Shown here one piece after another: positions 43,696-55,290 of a DNA stretch of 64,000 bases; position 1 is the first letter of the stretch; each line of letters starts with the position of its first letter. Source of the DNA: Gracilaria domingensis (Eukaryota; Rhodophyta; Florideophyceae; Gracilariales; Gracilariaceae); NCBI GenBank assembly GCA_022539475.1, contig VCMS01000294.1, forward strand, positions 1-64,000, written 5' to 3'. Below the pieces are notes generated by a model. That model worked only from the letters and a program-made list of their open reading frames with translations, was not told the origin of the DNA and made no database searches. The position numbers were made by a program, and so were the translations under genes.

Positions 43696-46600
43696 ATGGA
43701 TTCCACCGATGATGGAGAGGAGATACATCCTATCGACATGAGTGCTCCGCCTCCGGCGTTCCATGCATATGTCAGACTTTTCTTGGTTGTTCGCGATGCT
43801 TTGGCAAACAGCGATGGAGGCCCTGATCGGCCACGGGACGTGGGGTTTAGAGGGTTAATAGAGTTCTGCGCCGAGAACTATAAGAGTATTCCGGAGGCAA
43901 GGAAGATGTTTGAGGAGGCCACTAACTCCAAGAACCTGCAGAACTTGACACTGCAACAGCTGCGAAAGAGTGTTGTGAATAACAAACCTGTGGAACAGCG
44001 ATATCTTGTAACGAAGCTTCTTGACAAGAAGGACGGGGATGAGGACCAGAGACTGCGCGATTTTTTCCTTCTCTCTATGGATATGGGTATATACCTACCG
44101 GTGCGATGCCTGGTTGGTTATTTCATGACCAGGAGAAAGCAGGTTCTGAAGACGACAGTGTTCATCCCACCAACAGCTGTGAACCCATTTGAGGTCGTTA
44201 TATACTTATCATACCTCGGCCACATAATGGGAGAGAACGACAACATCCGAATGATGAAGAAGAAACAACCGAAAAAGAAACGAAAAGTGAACCATGCACC
44301 ATCTGTGTACATACCCACTTTTACGTCGTTCTCCAAAGACAACTGTGATCGACTGGGATTCGCTATCAGTGAGGTCGTATGGGCATGGAGTTGTTTTGCG
44401 GCTCATCTTGGATACACGAACGTTCAGCACATGGTGAAACCATACATTTACATGAATATGCAGACGTTGAAGTATACGGCGCTAGAGACACGGGAGTCTG
44501 GTTATGCCCCGCCGAGCCAGAGTACTCGATTCAACACACAGGATGTGCCACAGAGCAGTACTAGTGGATCGGTGGAGACCTTGAGTGATGAATGCGATAC
44601 AAACCTCCGAATACTGGCTAAGGAATTTTTGACAGACCTCGAAGCCATATACACCCACGATAGCCCCTATAGCTTACGGGCTGATTAGATGAGGAACTGG
44701 ATAGAGTTTTCGGAGATACGGATGGATACCGTATCTGGTTCTGACTCCGGTGAGTTGCCTGCTGGATTTCAGAAGTTTTCGGAGTTGCTATGGAAACCGA
44801 TACAGGATATGCGTCATGCGGCAGGGTTCCATGTCGGCATTCACGCGAAACCTGATATTGAACTGACGAAAACCCCTAAAACTTCCGGTAATGCCGAACC
44901 TTCTTCGACCAAGTCTGCCCCACCCCCACCTCGTCGAGAGTATATGAACCTCGTGAGCTCCGATAGCGACGACTTCGAGAAGCCGGTGAATCTTGCCGAG
45001 CATGAATCTCGGGTTGCCGGTTACAACATCCAAAAGTCTGGTATTGAGCCGCCCATGAAGGGAATATCCAGTCTCCTTCGAATGAATATGGACAAGGTGT
45101 GGAAGGGGATGAGAAAGTCACACTTTGTAGCGTACAACTGTGACATGAAGGACCTGAGGCACACACACGAAACGTTTGTGAATCAGAGTGAGATTTTATG
45201 GGGTGAGGCACAGCTTGTCCTAACAGACCCTCCCTTTAACACTCGAAGAAAGAGGAACAAACGGAATAGTGCTCACGATGTCTTCAGTGGGGATGACATG
45301 ATCCGTACGGCTGACTTAATAAGTTCCGCGCTTCGGTCAGGTGGGCACTTCATTATATTCTGTGCCATGGCACAGTTTCACGTTTGGCACAGAATACTTT
45401 CGGAAACGGCGAGTACGAAAGATGAAGCTAGAAGCGAAGGTAAACCAGAACTCATGCCTTCGTTTAAAGTGGATGCGAATCCACTGGTGTTCATCCGGGA
45501 TCGAAGTAATGTTGGAGGGAATCCACGGAAGTTTGGGATACAGCCCGTAACAGAGTACGCCGTTCATGGGGTGAAGCGTGGTTTGCGACCATCGGAGGAA
45601 GCCAGTCTTACTCCATTTGAGGAGAACAATTTCATTCCTTCTACTTTCCCGGCTAACAGGAATGTAATTGACCGGGTGCCAAAACCGAGAGCGGGGGAGT
45701 GGTTGACATGGAAGGTACATGAGCCAGGTAGTTCAGTACCAATTGGGCAGTACATAAGACCGGAGCAGAAGTCGAGGGAGTTGATGAAAGAGTTGATATG
45801 TCGCTTCACAAGACCGGGTGATCTTGTCATGGACATGTTCGCGGGAACGTTTTCTACGGGTATGGTGTGCCTATCGCTGACAAAGCATAGGAAGTTCATG
45901 GGGTGCGAGAAGAATAGGCCCTGTTTCAGCCATGCGAAGCACCATATAACGACCCTTATGGCCGAAGTTATTCGTGTGGGGAAGAATGATATCCGGGTTG
46001 AACAGGAGGTGATGGATGTGGCTTCAACGATTTATGAACAGGTTCCACATCGGGACCGAGGTCGGCTTGAATGGGAGGCTCCATTTGGTTACCCCCAGTA
46101 CCAAGTAATGCCTGCACATATTACTCAGTTCCTAGGAAGATACTGGAAGGACTGGGACTTTGTCGACAAGTGTGGACAGCATACTGTAGATCTTTGGGAG
46201 GAGAAGTACCGAGGAGCTCTGAATCTAATGCATATGCATATGCTGTTGACTGTTGAAGCCAATCGCTATCGCTTACATGTAGCATCTTCTAAGATTCGAC
46301 ATCCCCGTGCTGGTATGGGGTGTTCACGGAGCATAAGATATTGGTTGGGGAAACTATCTGTCATTTTTATGGAACTTTGGTATACACGGATGTGACGAAC
46401 CGGAAGGAAAGACACTTGACGTATGGAAGTGGCTGTCTCGGAGCAACTCCAGTGCGGTACAAGTTGTTTTCTATGATGGTCACTGTGACTGGCACGGACT
46501 TTCTGCACCTGAGGAACAGACCAGGACAGGCTCAGAATAGAAAGGAGAGCGAAGTGTACATTGTCCTGGCGCCTTTTTGTATCGGGGGCTACATTAACGA

Positions 46601-46832
46601 CGCCGGATATCATGCCGGGGATCCCGATTTATCGGAGCCCCGGTCAAACAGGACTCGAAGTGCCAATGTGCAGGTGGTGGAAGCGAAGTCCGTGATACAG
46701 TTTAAGTCCGACCTTTCTAACTATGCTCTACTTCGTTGTAGAGCAGTAAGAGATATTGAGAGGGGCGAAGAGTTGTATTTCAACTACGGAGAGCAGTACG
46801 CGTGGGACTGGGCCCTGACATTGGAGCAATAG
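43696..46832 (+). pseudogene. DNA methyltransferase-SET fusion, one stop and one frameshift (M, copy B)
   Basis: The frame from MDSTDDGEE runs to 46,395 with one in-frame TAG (44,686-44,688). It then moves to another frame near 46,317 and ends at 46,832. The methyltransferase part has LVLTDPPFNT (near 45,225), SGGHFIIFC, RPEQKSREL and DLVMDMFAGTFST (near 45,835), then GCEKN. Without any stop, the frame crosses the junction where copy A has TAA and enters the SET part (APFGYPQYQVMP...LHVASSKIRH). After the frameshift come GETICHFYGTLVY, GGYINDAGY, ANVQVVEA and GEELYFNYGEQYAW. The uninterrupted junction supports a native DNA methyltransferase-histone methyltransferase fusion of about 1,040 residues. 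The residue change DPPY to DPPF is within the family range. Confidence 0.82.
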
Positions 46833-47079
46833 ATGAGTTCAGTACCGAATAGAAAGTAAATATGCTTGTGAATGTCGCAGCTGCCTGCAATACGCGTTGT
46901 TTTACATGTACACTGCAGCTCTTCATCTGTAACGGCGATATTTGCGACCCATTGGGCACCTCAAATTCCTAAAAAGCAGGAACTGCGGAGTCTCCCGGAA
47001 TATCTGAACCATGCACCACGCCCCCACCCCTTCCCCCCCCCAAACAATTTCGTTTGATTACCCCGTTTATCTCCACAAC

Positions 47080-49315
47080 ATGGGTATAACGCCGAGAAAG
47101 CGAAATAGTACGCAGCGGAACAAGAGTGGACAGAAGAAGAGAAAAGCATCATATGATACGAATCAGGCTACAAGCACCGTACTTCCTAAACGGAAGTCGT
47201 CCTCGACGAAGGAGAGAGTCAGTGGGCGTCCTTCTACAGTACTCTCTCGCCCATCTCGCAGCGGAGCGTCTTCCGAGATTGCGTCAAGAATTCGTGGATC
47301 AGCGAACGATGTCGTGCCGTCAACTGCCGATAATGCAAATCGTGCATCTGTCTCTGCTCCTCAAGAAGATGAGGTAACTCGGCCCAGCGCGTCAGGACAG
47401 GAGGGCATGACAACTGAAACTGAAGAGGTTCGTATGACACCAAAACCTTCATGTCCCCTGCCGATATCGAAGACCGGAGCTACTGGGGCGCGGGTTACGC
47501 CGCCCAGTGGATCTGGACAACAACGGACAATGACGAGAAGTCATGAGAGCCCTAGTATATTAAGATCGTCACGTCCATCCCTGTCTTCTAGAACTGGGGA
47601 CGCTATGAATCGTATTATGCCTCGCAATGGGTCCGGACAAGGGAGAAAGACAATAAGAAATCGAGAGACAACTGATAGACGAGTTACTCCTCGACCTTCC
47701 CCTCTTTCCAGAACGGGGGCCATTGCAGCTCGTACGAGGCCCAATTCATCTGATATACCATGCCATGGAGGAGGACAGACACGGCAGTTGGAGCTCGGAG
47801 CCGTGCCAAGGGTGGAAACAGAACGCCTGCAGCCTCTGGTGTCTAAGGGTATGGCACATGAGGATAGTTCCGATAACGAAATAACACCGAATCCTGCGGC
47901 ACTACCGGGGCCTGTCGCCGAAGAGGCTAGGAAAATACCGGAAGATATCCACACTGGTGTGAAATCAACCTCTATGAACAGACGTGATCTTTTAAATGAA
48001 CTGAATTGCTTGAAAGAAAAGGTTAAGACGCTACAAGAGGACTTGATGGTTCGGGGTATTCTAGTGAAGGTCGCCCAAGAGCAGAGTACGGCTTTGAAAA
48101 AGAGGCTTGAAGAGAAGAATCTAGTCATTGAAGGGCTAAGGGGGGCACTGAAACAGGAGGGAGATAGGAGTACACGTGCTGGTGAACCTGGGCAGACAGG
48201 TCGAAAGAAGCATAAAATTGAGGTGTGCGACGAGTTTCGAGGGGTTGCTCGAGCAGTGTATCACAACATGCTGACGTGGGCAAGGAGAGAAACAAGTGAG
48301 CTATGGCTCGAAGGTGAGTCGCTCACCCGAAATTGGGGTAACCGTGTCGAGAAGGTGGAAGACGCAACTGAGAGTGGGGAAGGGCTTATTGAGCCGGAGG
48401 ACGGTGGTTCATACATGGTTCCTAAAAACCCTGTGGAGCTCTTGGGCAGTTTTGGCATGTTCACAACGTCGGTAGAGGGGGGGCCAGATGCTTTGCTGAA
48501 GAAAATGGTTGAAAGCGAGTTGAAGGAGTTGAGCTGGGAAGGTATTAGAAAAGCATCTCTTACCGACAGATGTATACTGGAATTTTGTGCAGATATGTGC
48601 CTTAGGCAGAGAATGCGGCAGACCATGAGTGACGTCGTGGGCGTTCGTAAGAGAAATACGAGGGATAAACTATTTCTGCTCCTGGGGTACGATCTGATTT
48701 GGAGAAGAACAAAGCTGGTAGAAGAGAATGCTGACGAACTCACAATGCAGTTGAAGGAAGCGCAGGAGAACATACTGCGTCTTGACGAAAATGGTGTACC
48801 GAACACTTCATGGTGGAGGAAAGCCCCATTTGTTCGTCTAAAGTACTCCAATGCGGACAATGTCGAAGATATGCCGACGGAAGATCAAGACTTGTTCTTC
48901 AGAAACCGTGTCGGGGTACAAGTACTGAAGGAGTTTATTGGGTATGATGTGGAAGACAAGGATACGGGCACCTTTTTTAGATGGCACAATACTGTTGCTC
49001 GCACGTTTGGACGCTTGGGTGTTGACGGTTGTGAGCCTTCTAAGTACGGATGTGTCAAGGGGTGGCCAGAGACAGAAACTGTTTACAAAGAAGTTTGCCG
49101 AACTGCTACCTCTCTGTTTAAACAATGTTCTGGGGGATGTTGGGCAACGTGTCTTGAGGACCAATTCCAGCGAGTTTCATAATTTTGGAACGACAACGGA
49201 AGATTGGACTAAGGTTCTTGGTAATGACATGAGAGAGGCTACATTTGGATATCGAATGCCGTCGAACGGAAGACTTTACCTCACTGTAAAAGAACAATTT
49301 TTTTTGACAGTGTGA
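47080..49315 (+). pseudogene. Basic repeat-rich coiled-coil protein, one frameshift (C, copy B)
   Basis: ATG at 47,080 (MGITPRKRNSTQ) opens a basic N-terminus with at least three degenerate ~40-residue repeats built around S-R-T-G-A...R..P..GSGQ. A coiled coil follows (LLNELNCLKEKVKTLQEDL, continuing to about 48,170), then a globular helical region shared with copy A (CDEFRGVARAVYH...LTRNWGNR...WEGIRKAS...CLRQRMRQTMSDVVGVRKR). Near 48,940 the frame changes; the homologous tail (LARLDAWVLTVV...RGGQRQ) ends at 49,315. No known domain. It lies downstream of M on the same strand, about 250 bp away, and is convergent with T. A role as transposase partner or DNA-binding structural protein is a guess. 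Confidence 0.65.
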
Positions 49316-49472
49316 GCCGAAGATTGGGTTCTATTAGCGATTGTTTTGTTGGTGAATGCGAGGAAGGGGATATGGAGTTCAAGGAAATGGACATGAACGA
49401 TTTCGGAAGTAACACAGGATCACAAGAAAAGGCACCACGAGGTGAACATGTAGAGGATGGAGCCCTTAATGT

Positions 49473-52400
49473 TTAAGGCTGTACAAGATCAACGTGCTCA
49501 GATGGTCCTTCATCTGAATCATGATAGAATCGATTGATGTAGAATCGGTGTTGAAACCATTGAAGTGGAGGACAAAAAGGTGGAGCAGGGTAGTTTGACC
49601 GAACAACATGGACAGTTCCCTGTAGTGCAGAAGCCGGAACCATCCCGTACCAAGGAGTTAACTCTACGATAGTCTCCGCTTTGGAATGACGAGGGAACGG
49701 AAGAGTGTGGTTCTTTTCATCGTCTGTAGCCCACCGTAAAGAAAGGCATTTCAATGTGTGGTCGATGTTTGTCGCGGGGGATAAAACCTCGAAATACCGG
49801 ACGAATGCCACCTCTGGTGAGGTAAGTGCAGAATCAAGGAGAGATATTCGAATCAGAGCAACTACCTGGGCCACCTAAGTCTCTGTATCTTCTCCGCTTA
49901 ACAATACAGTGGAAAACTTTGGCTTTCTACTGGGACCAAATGCTGGAGAAGCGAAGACTCGTTGGATGATGGGGTATTTGGGTCGTCCCAGCTTAAGTGC
50001 CTTAGAAGACGAATCGAAGTGTTCAAGAGTCGGAACGAAACCGCCTTTCACGAGGGCCGAATTCACCAGAGTTATCCTTGTCTTTTCTGGGAAGTATGTA
50101 ATAGAGTGCTCATCCAGTGTTTCTTTCACGAGACTGAGGAAAGGAGGAAGGGCCTGTTCACCAATTTGGTCAAGAATCGACCTTGCGTCCGTACTTGAGA
50201 ACATCTCTCTAACAGCAGTCCATGTTTTTGAACTGGACATACTTGAAACACAATGTTGAAGAGCTCGTAAAGTGAAAGAACGCCCTCTCATTGCAAATCG
50301 AGGAAGCTGTGTGGAAGTTCCTTGTAAACCTGGATTACGCTGGTAAGGAGTATTGCCATTCCATTGCTTTCTAACATGTCCGTGCTCAATGGAGCGAATA
50401 GTCTCCTCCACAGCCGTTGCTGTTCTTCTGGACGTCTTTTTGTAGTGTCTCTTAAATAGCAGGTGTGCATGTTCGTATATGTCTGCGTCCTAGTACTTGA
50501 TACTTCCCAGACGGCGAATATCGTCCACGAGATGATCGAGAAGATGAAACGTCAGAGTTCCCAGTCTGGAGGGATGAAAATCCGCCAGAGTCTTTGTTGC
50601 GGAACGCTTGAAGGCTTCAATCTCCAAACTTAGACACAGGAGAGAGCTTTCAGTCCAATACGGGTCACGATTGTATCTGAATAAGGTCGAAAGCAAGTCC
50701 GAGTACTGAGAGAAAACGGTTGTGATTGGGGCAACGTCTTGTTCTCCACAGCATATGTCAAAGAATGCTCCTATGAAGGGGAAGACCATGTCAAGTGCTT
50801 TGTAGTTTTTGGCCTCCAGCATTCCACGGAGACCGTCTTTCGTGAAGATACCATTCAAAGATTTGCCTTTCTCCTGCGTGGAGAAATTGATATGTAAACC
50901 TTTGGCAGGAGAATCGCGTTCTATGGCAGCTAGAATTGCGTTTGCATGGTTGAGGAGTTGGGTGCGTATCTTTCGAAATGAATGCGATGCAGATGTTCCT
51001 ATTGTGGTGCACAGGGTGTCTGACTGCAGTCTCTCGATTGTGGCCGTTTTTATCAGCTTCGAGATGCCGAGATGCAAGTTTTGTAATGGTTCGAATGAGA
51101 ACAGACTGTATGGAGACAATCCCGGGATCATTCCAAGGCTTACGGAAGTTTCGAGGAACGAAGGAATGAGAGATATGGAACTTGAACGCATCACAGTATC
51201 CGCTTGAGATCTCCTCTCCCTCGCACGACGTGGACGTCTTTCCGCCTCGTCTTTTTGTGCATGTTGCAAGATAGCTGGGTATGTCTTTCGGATGCTTTTC
51301 GTGTGCTTTTGAGAACGTCCGTTGAATGAGGTGGGAATAGGACTGCATAAAGATAAGCGAGGGGCTTTCCATCTATGACACGGGCTTTCCGTTTTGGTCC
51401 CATGAAGAATGGAAAGAATATCCTTAGCCTCAGGAATATCCGCACAATAACTTGCAAGCAGAGGATGGCACACTCGACTTAGTTTGTCTTTGCCGATGAA
51501 CTGAAAACCTTTCTGCGTGAGATTTAGAATGGGCTCCAGGACTTGACGAAGAGATTCTTGAAGGATTTGCATCCTGGAATCGCGTAGAGACTTGCTAGAA
51601 ACGAATGGCATTGCGTCTGCTTCAGATGCGGAAACCTCGATCAGTGTGGTAGGGAAGTATGCCACTACTGTGAGGTCATCACGGATGCACTTACAGCGTA
51701 GCTCGTCGGAGAAGTTGAGAAATATGAGGTGAAGAGGATAGGCGGTAACCGATGTTTGCTTTAGAGTTGTTGAAGACTTATCGGTGTATACCTGCAGAAG
51801 ACCTACGAAAGATTCACTGTAACTTATTTCTTGGGAGTACCACACTATTCTACTATCCAAAGAGCCCATGACCATTTCCTTAAGTTTTGAGGTGGCGTCT
51901 CTTGCGAGAGAGCCGGACATGGGGTGAGATATTTTCGTGGAGTGGGTCTGAGGTATAGGGTGGAAGAATGTGTTTCCGTTGTTAGCCATCTGGAGCTGTT
52001 TTACAAGTGTCTGAACGAAGTCTCTCGTGTAGAGGGCGGCGCTGAACTTACATCCTTCTGGCGAGACAGTTCTTCGATTGAAACCGTCCTTTGAGGCGTA
52101 TCGTTCGAAAATGGCGTTCTTCAGTTCTGTACAGCGCTTGGAACATGTTATGGTCTCGTTGAATCGCTTTTGCGAGAATCGCGGGTCCCGAAGTAGCCCA
52201 ATTAGCTCGTCTGCCTCACGATGACCAAGATTGGAAGCTAATGAAGCCAGACAAACCGTGAGATAATCCATATGCAAATCACCGAGGGCCTCCTCAGAAG
52301 GCACTGGGCGGGAACTGCTTCCGTGTTCTCGCTCTAATGACGCGGGACCCGGGGAAGGAGAAACACAATGCGAAGTGTCCGGAATGGGAGGGGCGCACGG

Positions 52401-52748
52401 AGTGGGGTGAACGATGTCCTCGGACACCGGAGACTCTGGAAGACGACAAGGGGCAGTGACCGTTTCGGAAGATGCGGGCGCGGGCGCGGAAAGTTTGAGA
52501 AGCTTGCTTCTCCGAATGGGCCGGCTATTGTCGTCTTCCAGCGCTGCTTTCAGACGAAACGGGCAATGGTTGACATGCTGTGGAAGAGATAAGACTCCTC
52601 GGCGAATAATGAAGGGGCACCCACGCTTCTTATGTGTACAGTAGTAGACCATGGGAAGAAGAAATGAACGAGAAACGGCGACAAAGACTGCAAGGGAAGG
52701 TCGTAAGAAGGGAGAAGGAGGTCGAGCGACAGTCAAGATCGACGTCAT
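49473..52748 (-). pseudogene. Plavaka/CACTA-like DDE transposase, two in-frame stops (T, copy B)
   Basis: One frame of about 1,090 codons is broken only by TAG at 50,490-50,492 and TAG at 49,875-49,877. Two starts are possible, 52,748 and 52,652 (MVYYCTHKKRG). The N-terminus has a C/C/H/H-type finger (YYCTHKKRGCPF...QHVNHCPF), then a Pro/Ser linker. The catalytic region includes VYTDKSST and YPLHLIFLNFSDELRCKC (near 51,780), the LHLGISKLI helix, GLHINFSTQEKGKSLNG, and FHLLDHLVDDIRRLG leading, past the first stop, to IYEHAHLLFK..YKKTSRR. The C-terminus has RYFEVLSP...LRWATDDEKNHTL...WYGMVPAS..GTVHVVRSNY and FYINRFY. These are hallmarks of Plavaka-type transposases. It is the best preserved transposase of the two copies. 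Confidence 0.78.
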
Positions 52749-53161
52749 GCTGAGAACGGAGAATATATTTTCAGTTTAAATCACATGCTTTCGTTCACAA
52801 AGGAACGTAGGTACACGTCGACCTCATCACAAGGGTGTACTTCTCGTATTATCTACCACTGGTTATAAACATGTGGTTTCGCAACGTTGTACGCTGTACA
52901 CCGGTCCAATCTCGCACAGAAAAATAAATCTCTTCCCTCCGCCGCCGCCGCCGCGCCTCCGGCGTCCGACCTACCGTTACCGTCGCGCGTTCTACTCCGC
53001 CGGAGTAGAAGGCCAGGATGTGGATGGCACGGATCACGAGCGGCGCTCCGTCGTACCTTTCTCCGCCCTCGCACTGGCTACGAAATAGAGTGCGGGGAAG
53101 AGAATGAGGTGCGTTTCATGTCCGCCTAATGGACGCGTCCATAAAGCGGATATCATCCGTA
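52749..53161. other. Flank beyond the transposase of copy B
   Basis: The right terminus of copy B should lie in or near this stretch. A CCG-rich run (52,940-52,960) is visible. I see no gene and cannot identify a terminal inverted repeat. Confidence 0.4.
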
Positions 53162-53450
53162 TCTCACGGATGTATTCCGTGCAGTCTTTTCGTACGTGCT
53201 TCCATATCCTTCTACCTATCTTTGTTCTAAACTAACCAGTCCTCACCACGTCTCTTCGCGCTCTGCGACATGTACACGGCAGGAAATAAGCTTTGGGTTA
53301 CTTTTGCGAGTTACTAGGTCCCTCGACTTTTCTAGCGCAACGTTTCTGTTTTGCTCTGTTAATGGTAGGTTCCATCGCATTTCATATGTATCCAACCGAG
53401 CATTGACTAACTTATGGATACTTTCTGCTTCCGTACACAGGTAAACGACC
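53162..53450 (+). repeat. Direct repeat unit 1 (~290 bp)
   Basis: It is near-identical to 53,555-53,854, from TCTCACGGATGTATTCCG to ACAGGTAAACGAC, with scattered substitutions. It has no coding potential of its own that I trust. Confidence 0.9.
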
Positions 53451-53554
53451 AATTTCATTTCGTCCCTCAAGATCGATCTCTGGCTGTTCGGGATAGGCGA
53501 TTCTGGTAGTTGGTTGGAACATAGGCTGCTCTCACGTTTATCGCATCTTGAGGT

Positions 53555-53854
53555 TCTCACGGATGTATTCCGTGCAGTCCTTCCGTGCAGTCTTTTCGTA
53601 CGTGCTTCCATATCATTCTACGTATCTTTGTTCTAAACTAGCTAATCCTCACCACGTCTCTTCGCGCTCTGCCACATGTACACGGCAGAAAATAAGCTTT
53701 GGGTTACTTTTGCGAGTTACTAGGTGCCTCGAATTTTCTAGCGCAACGTTTCTGTTTGCTCTATCAATGGTACGTTCCATCGCATTTCAAATGTATCCAA
53801 CGGAGAATTGACTAACGTATGGATACTTTCTGCTTGCGTATACAGGTAAATGAC
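53555..53854 (+). repeat. Direct repeat unit 2 (~300 bp)
   Basis: This is the second copy of the preceding unit. Near its start it holds an 11-bp internal repetition of CCGTGCAGTC-type sequence. The two units are separated by about 100 bp of unique sequence, so this is a spaced direct duplication, possibly subterminal repeats or LTR-like remnants of another element. Confidence 0.9.
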
Positions 53855-53861
53855 TTTTGAT

Positions 53862-54429
53862 GCGTACGTAGCTCACGAGTTGCAGGTGTAGGGTACTCAA
53901 GTAGGGAACCATGCATCTAGGCATGGTTTTCTACATGAGGAACGGAGAGAATGAGGCGCTTTGCGCTTCATCCTCTCGGAGTGCGTATTTGTTCTACCGA
54001 TACCGCCCTCTGTGGCAGCTGGCGCATATTGCGCCTACACCCGCAACATGATGAAAAAATGGTACATGTAATATAGCAAGGTAGTGGTTAGTAAAAGAGG
54101 TCAATTGAAGAATAAATACGAATAAAACGGTATGATTTCATAATGGGCATCATCTGTACTAGCACTAGTATTTCATGCGTTGCAGGGTATCATTCCGCAG
54201 AAGGTATTGTGTAATGTGCACCTTTATGGAAACTGAACCTAGACTTCGCGAAATACCGTTCAGGTAGCCCTCGACTAAAGAACTAGCATGAGTGGAAAAC
54301 CCACCAGTATTTACTGCACAGCGATTCTGGACGACCCAAGCAATTATCTCCAAATTTTGAAATAATTGATCTCGATATTTTTTCAAAAAATTTACTGGAC
54401 GACCCTCGGCAAAAACTAGCATCTGCAAG
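53862..54429. other. Non-coding or rearranged region before the Clp1 remnant
   Basis: The plus strand has no supported gene. A hairpin AACCATGCATCTAGGCATGGTT-like structure lies near 53,908-53,929. The minus strand at about 54,430-54,250 may encode a piece of Clp1 in reverse orientation (see findings), but this is uncertain. Confidence 0.35.
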
Positions 54430-54921
54430 AGACAGACGATCAAATCTACCTTTGAAAGCACCCCCACCGAGGTGGTTTTGTTAGCGAAGAGCGGCGGTGT
54501 CGTTTCGAAGGACGAGGAGACAAGACAATCTTTGCGATCAGCGGCTATCAAGGCCTACTTCTACAGCAGTGATAACAGACTCAGTCCTTTTTCCACGACG
54601 CTTGATTTCGACAAAGTGACCGTCTTGCGCATTGGTGGGGAGGCCACAGTGGTCCCCGACAGCGTCCTGCCCGCGGGGGCGTCCAGTTCTCTGGATCCAT
54701 TGAAGCCAGTTCGTATTACGTCTGTAGCTGATGTCCTGCACAACGTGCTCGCGGTTAGTCAGGCAAAAGAAGAAAAGGACGTTTATGAGATGCTCTTGTT
54801 CGGCTTCTTGCATGTTGTAAAAGTAGATATAGAAAGGAACAGTATGACTGTGCTCGCTCCGTCACGCGGCCCTGTGCCGGGCGATATTTTGCTTGCCGGT
54901 GATACCAAATGGGTCGAGTAG
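54430..54921 (+). pseudogene. CLP1: Clp1 polynucleotide kinase family, C-terminal region only
   Basis: The plus strand reads VVLLAKSGGVVSKDEETR, then IKAYFYSSDNRLSPFSTTL, IGGEATVVPDSVLPAG, LHNVLAVSQA and GFLHVVKVDIERNSMTVLAP, ending LLAGDTKWVE and a stop. This is the C-terminal third of Clp1, the RNA 5'-hydroxyl kinase-like subunit of cleavage factor and tRNA splicing complexes. It includes the conserved KSGGVV joint, YFYG-type segment and Clp1 C-terminal domain. The N-terminal part and the P-loop ATPase domain are not found upstream in this orientation. It is convergent with the clathrin pseudogene. This is a truncated or rearranged copy unless an intron hides the rest. Confidence 0.75.
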
Positions 54922-55290
54922 AAACTAACTTTCGTGCGGCATGGCATAGCATTCTTGTACAGGAGCACATAATTTTGGGGACTCGTGTCGCGTACCCGCG
55001 GAATACGCAATCAATGGCTGGCGTCGACCAAAATGGTAAAGACAGCGGCGTTGTGAGCTGCTCTACAACCATATTAAGTATAAATTGGGAACCGAGCGAA
55101 TCCTCCATCCTTCCTCTGTTTGATCCTGTGCCCTTCTGATTGCCACTCCTGTCAAAGCTTCATCAAGCAAATCCTTCTCTCTGTCAGAAGACGAGCAGTG
55201 AAGGAAGACAGCGTCACAGAGAAGTTCAGACGAGGGTTTAAAAGCCAGTTGAGGAGGGGATTAGAATCTTACCTCCGGGGTAGGAAAGCA
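54922..55290. other. Intergenic region between convergent remnants
   Basis: It lies between the stops of the Clp1 remnant (plus) and the clathrin pseudogene (minus). No gene or clear terminator is seen. Confidence 0.5.

Larger units (their letters stand above)
30390..52748 (-). mobile_element. Large four-gene DNA transposon, copy B, split by a retrotransposon
   Basis: Read on the minus strand, this region has T, C, M, P in the same order and relative orientation as copy A: T 52,748-49,473; C 49,315-47,080 opposite; M 46,832-43,696 opposite; P 41,651-30,390. P is interrupted by the LTR retrotransposon at 33,076-40,412. Without that insert the coding span is about 15 kb, close to copy A. The lesions differ from those of A, so the copies decayed independently. 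Terminal repeats were not identified, so outer borders are those of the coding regions. Confidence 0.8.

Noticed and set aside
600-52748. Origin of the four-gene element as an integrated giant virus
   Set aside because: Methyltransferase, SET and 2OG genes occur in large DNA viruses, but no capsid, DNA polymerase, packaging ATPase or late-gene set is present, whereas a DDE transposase is, in both copies.
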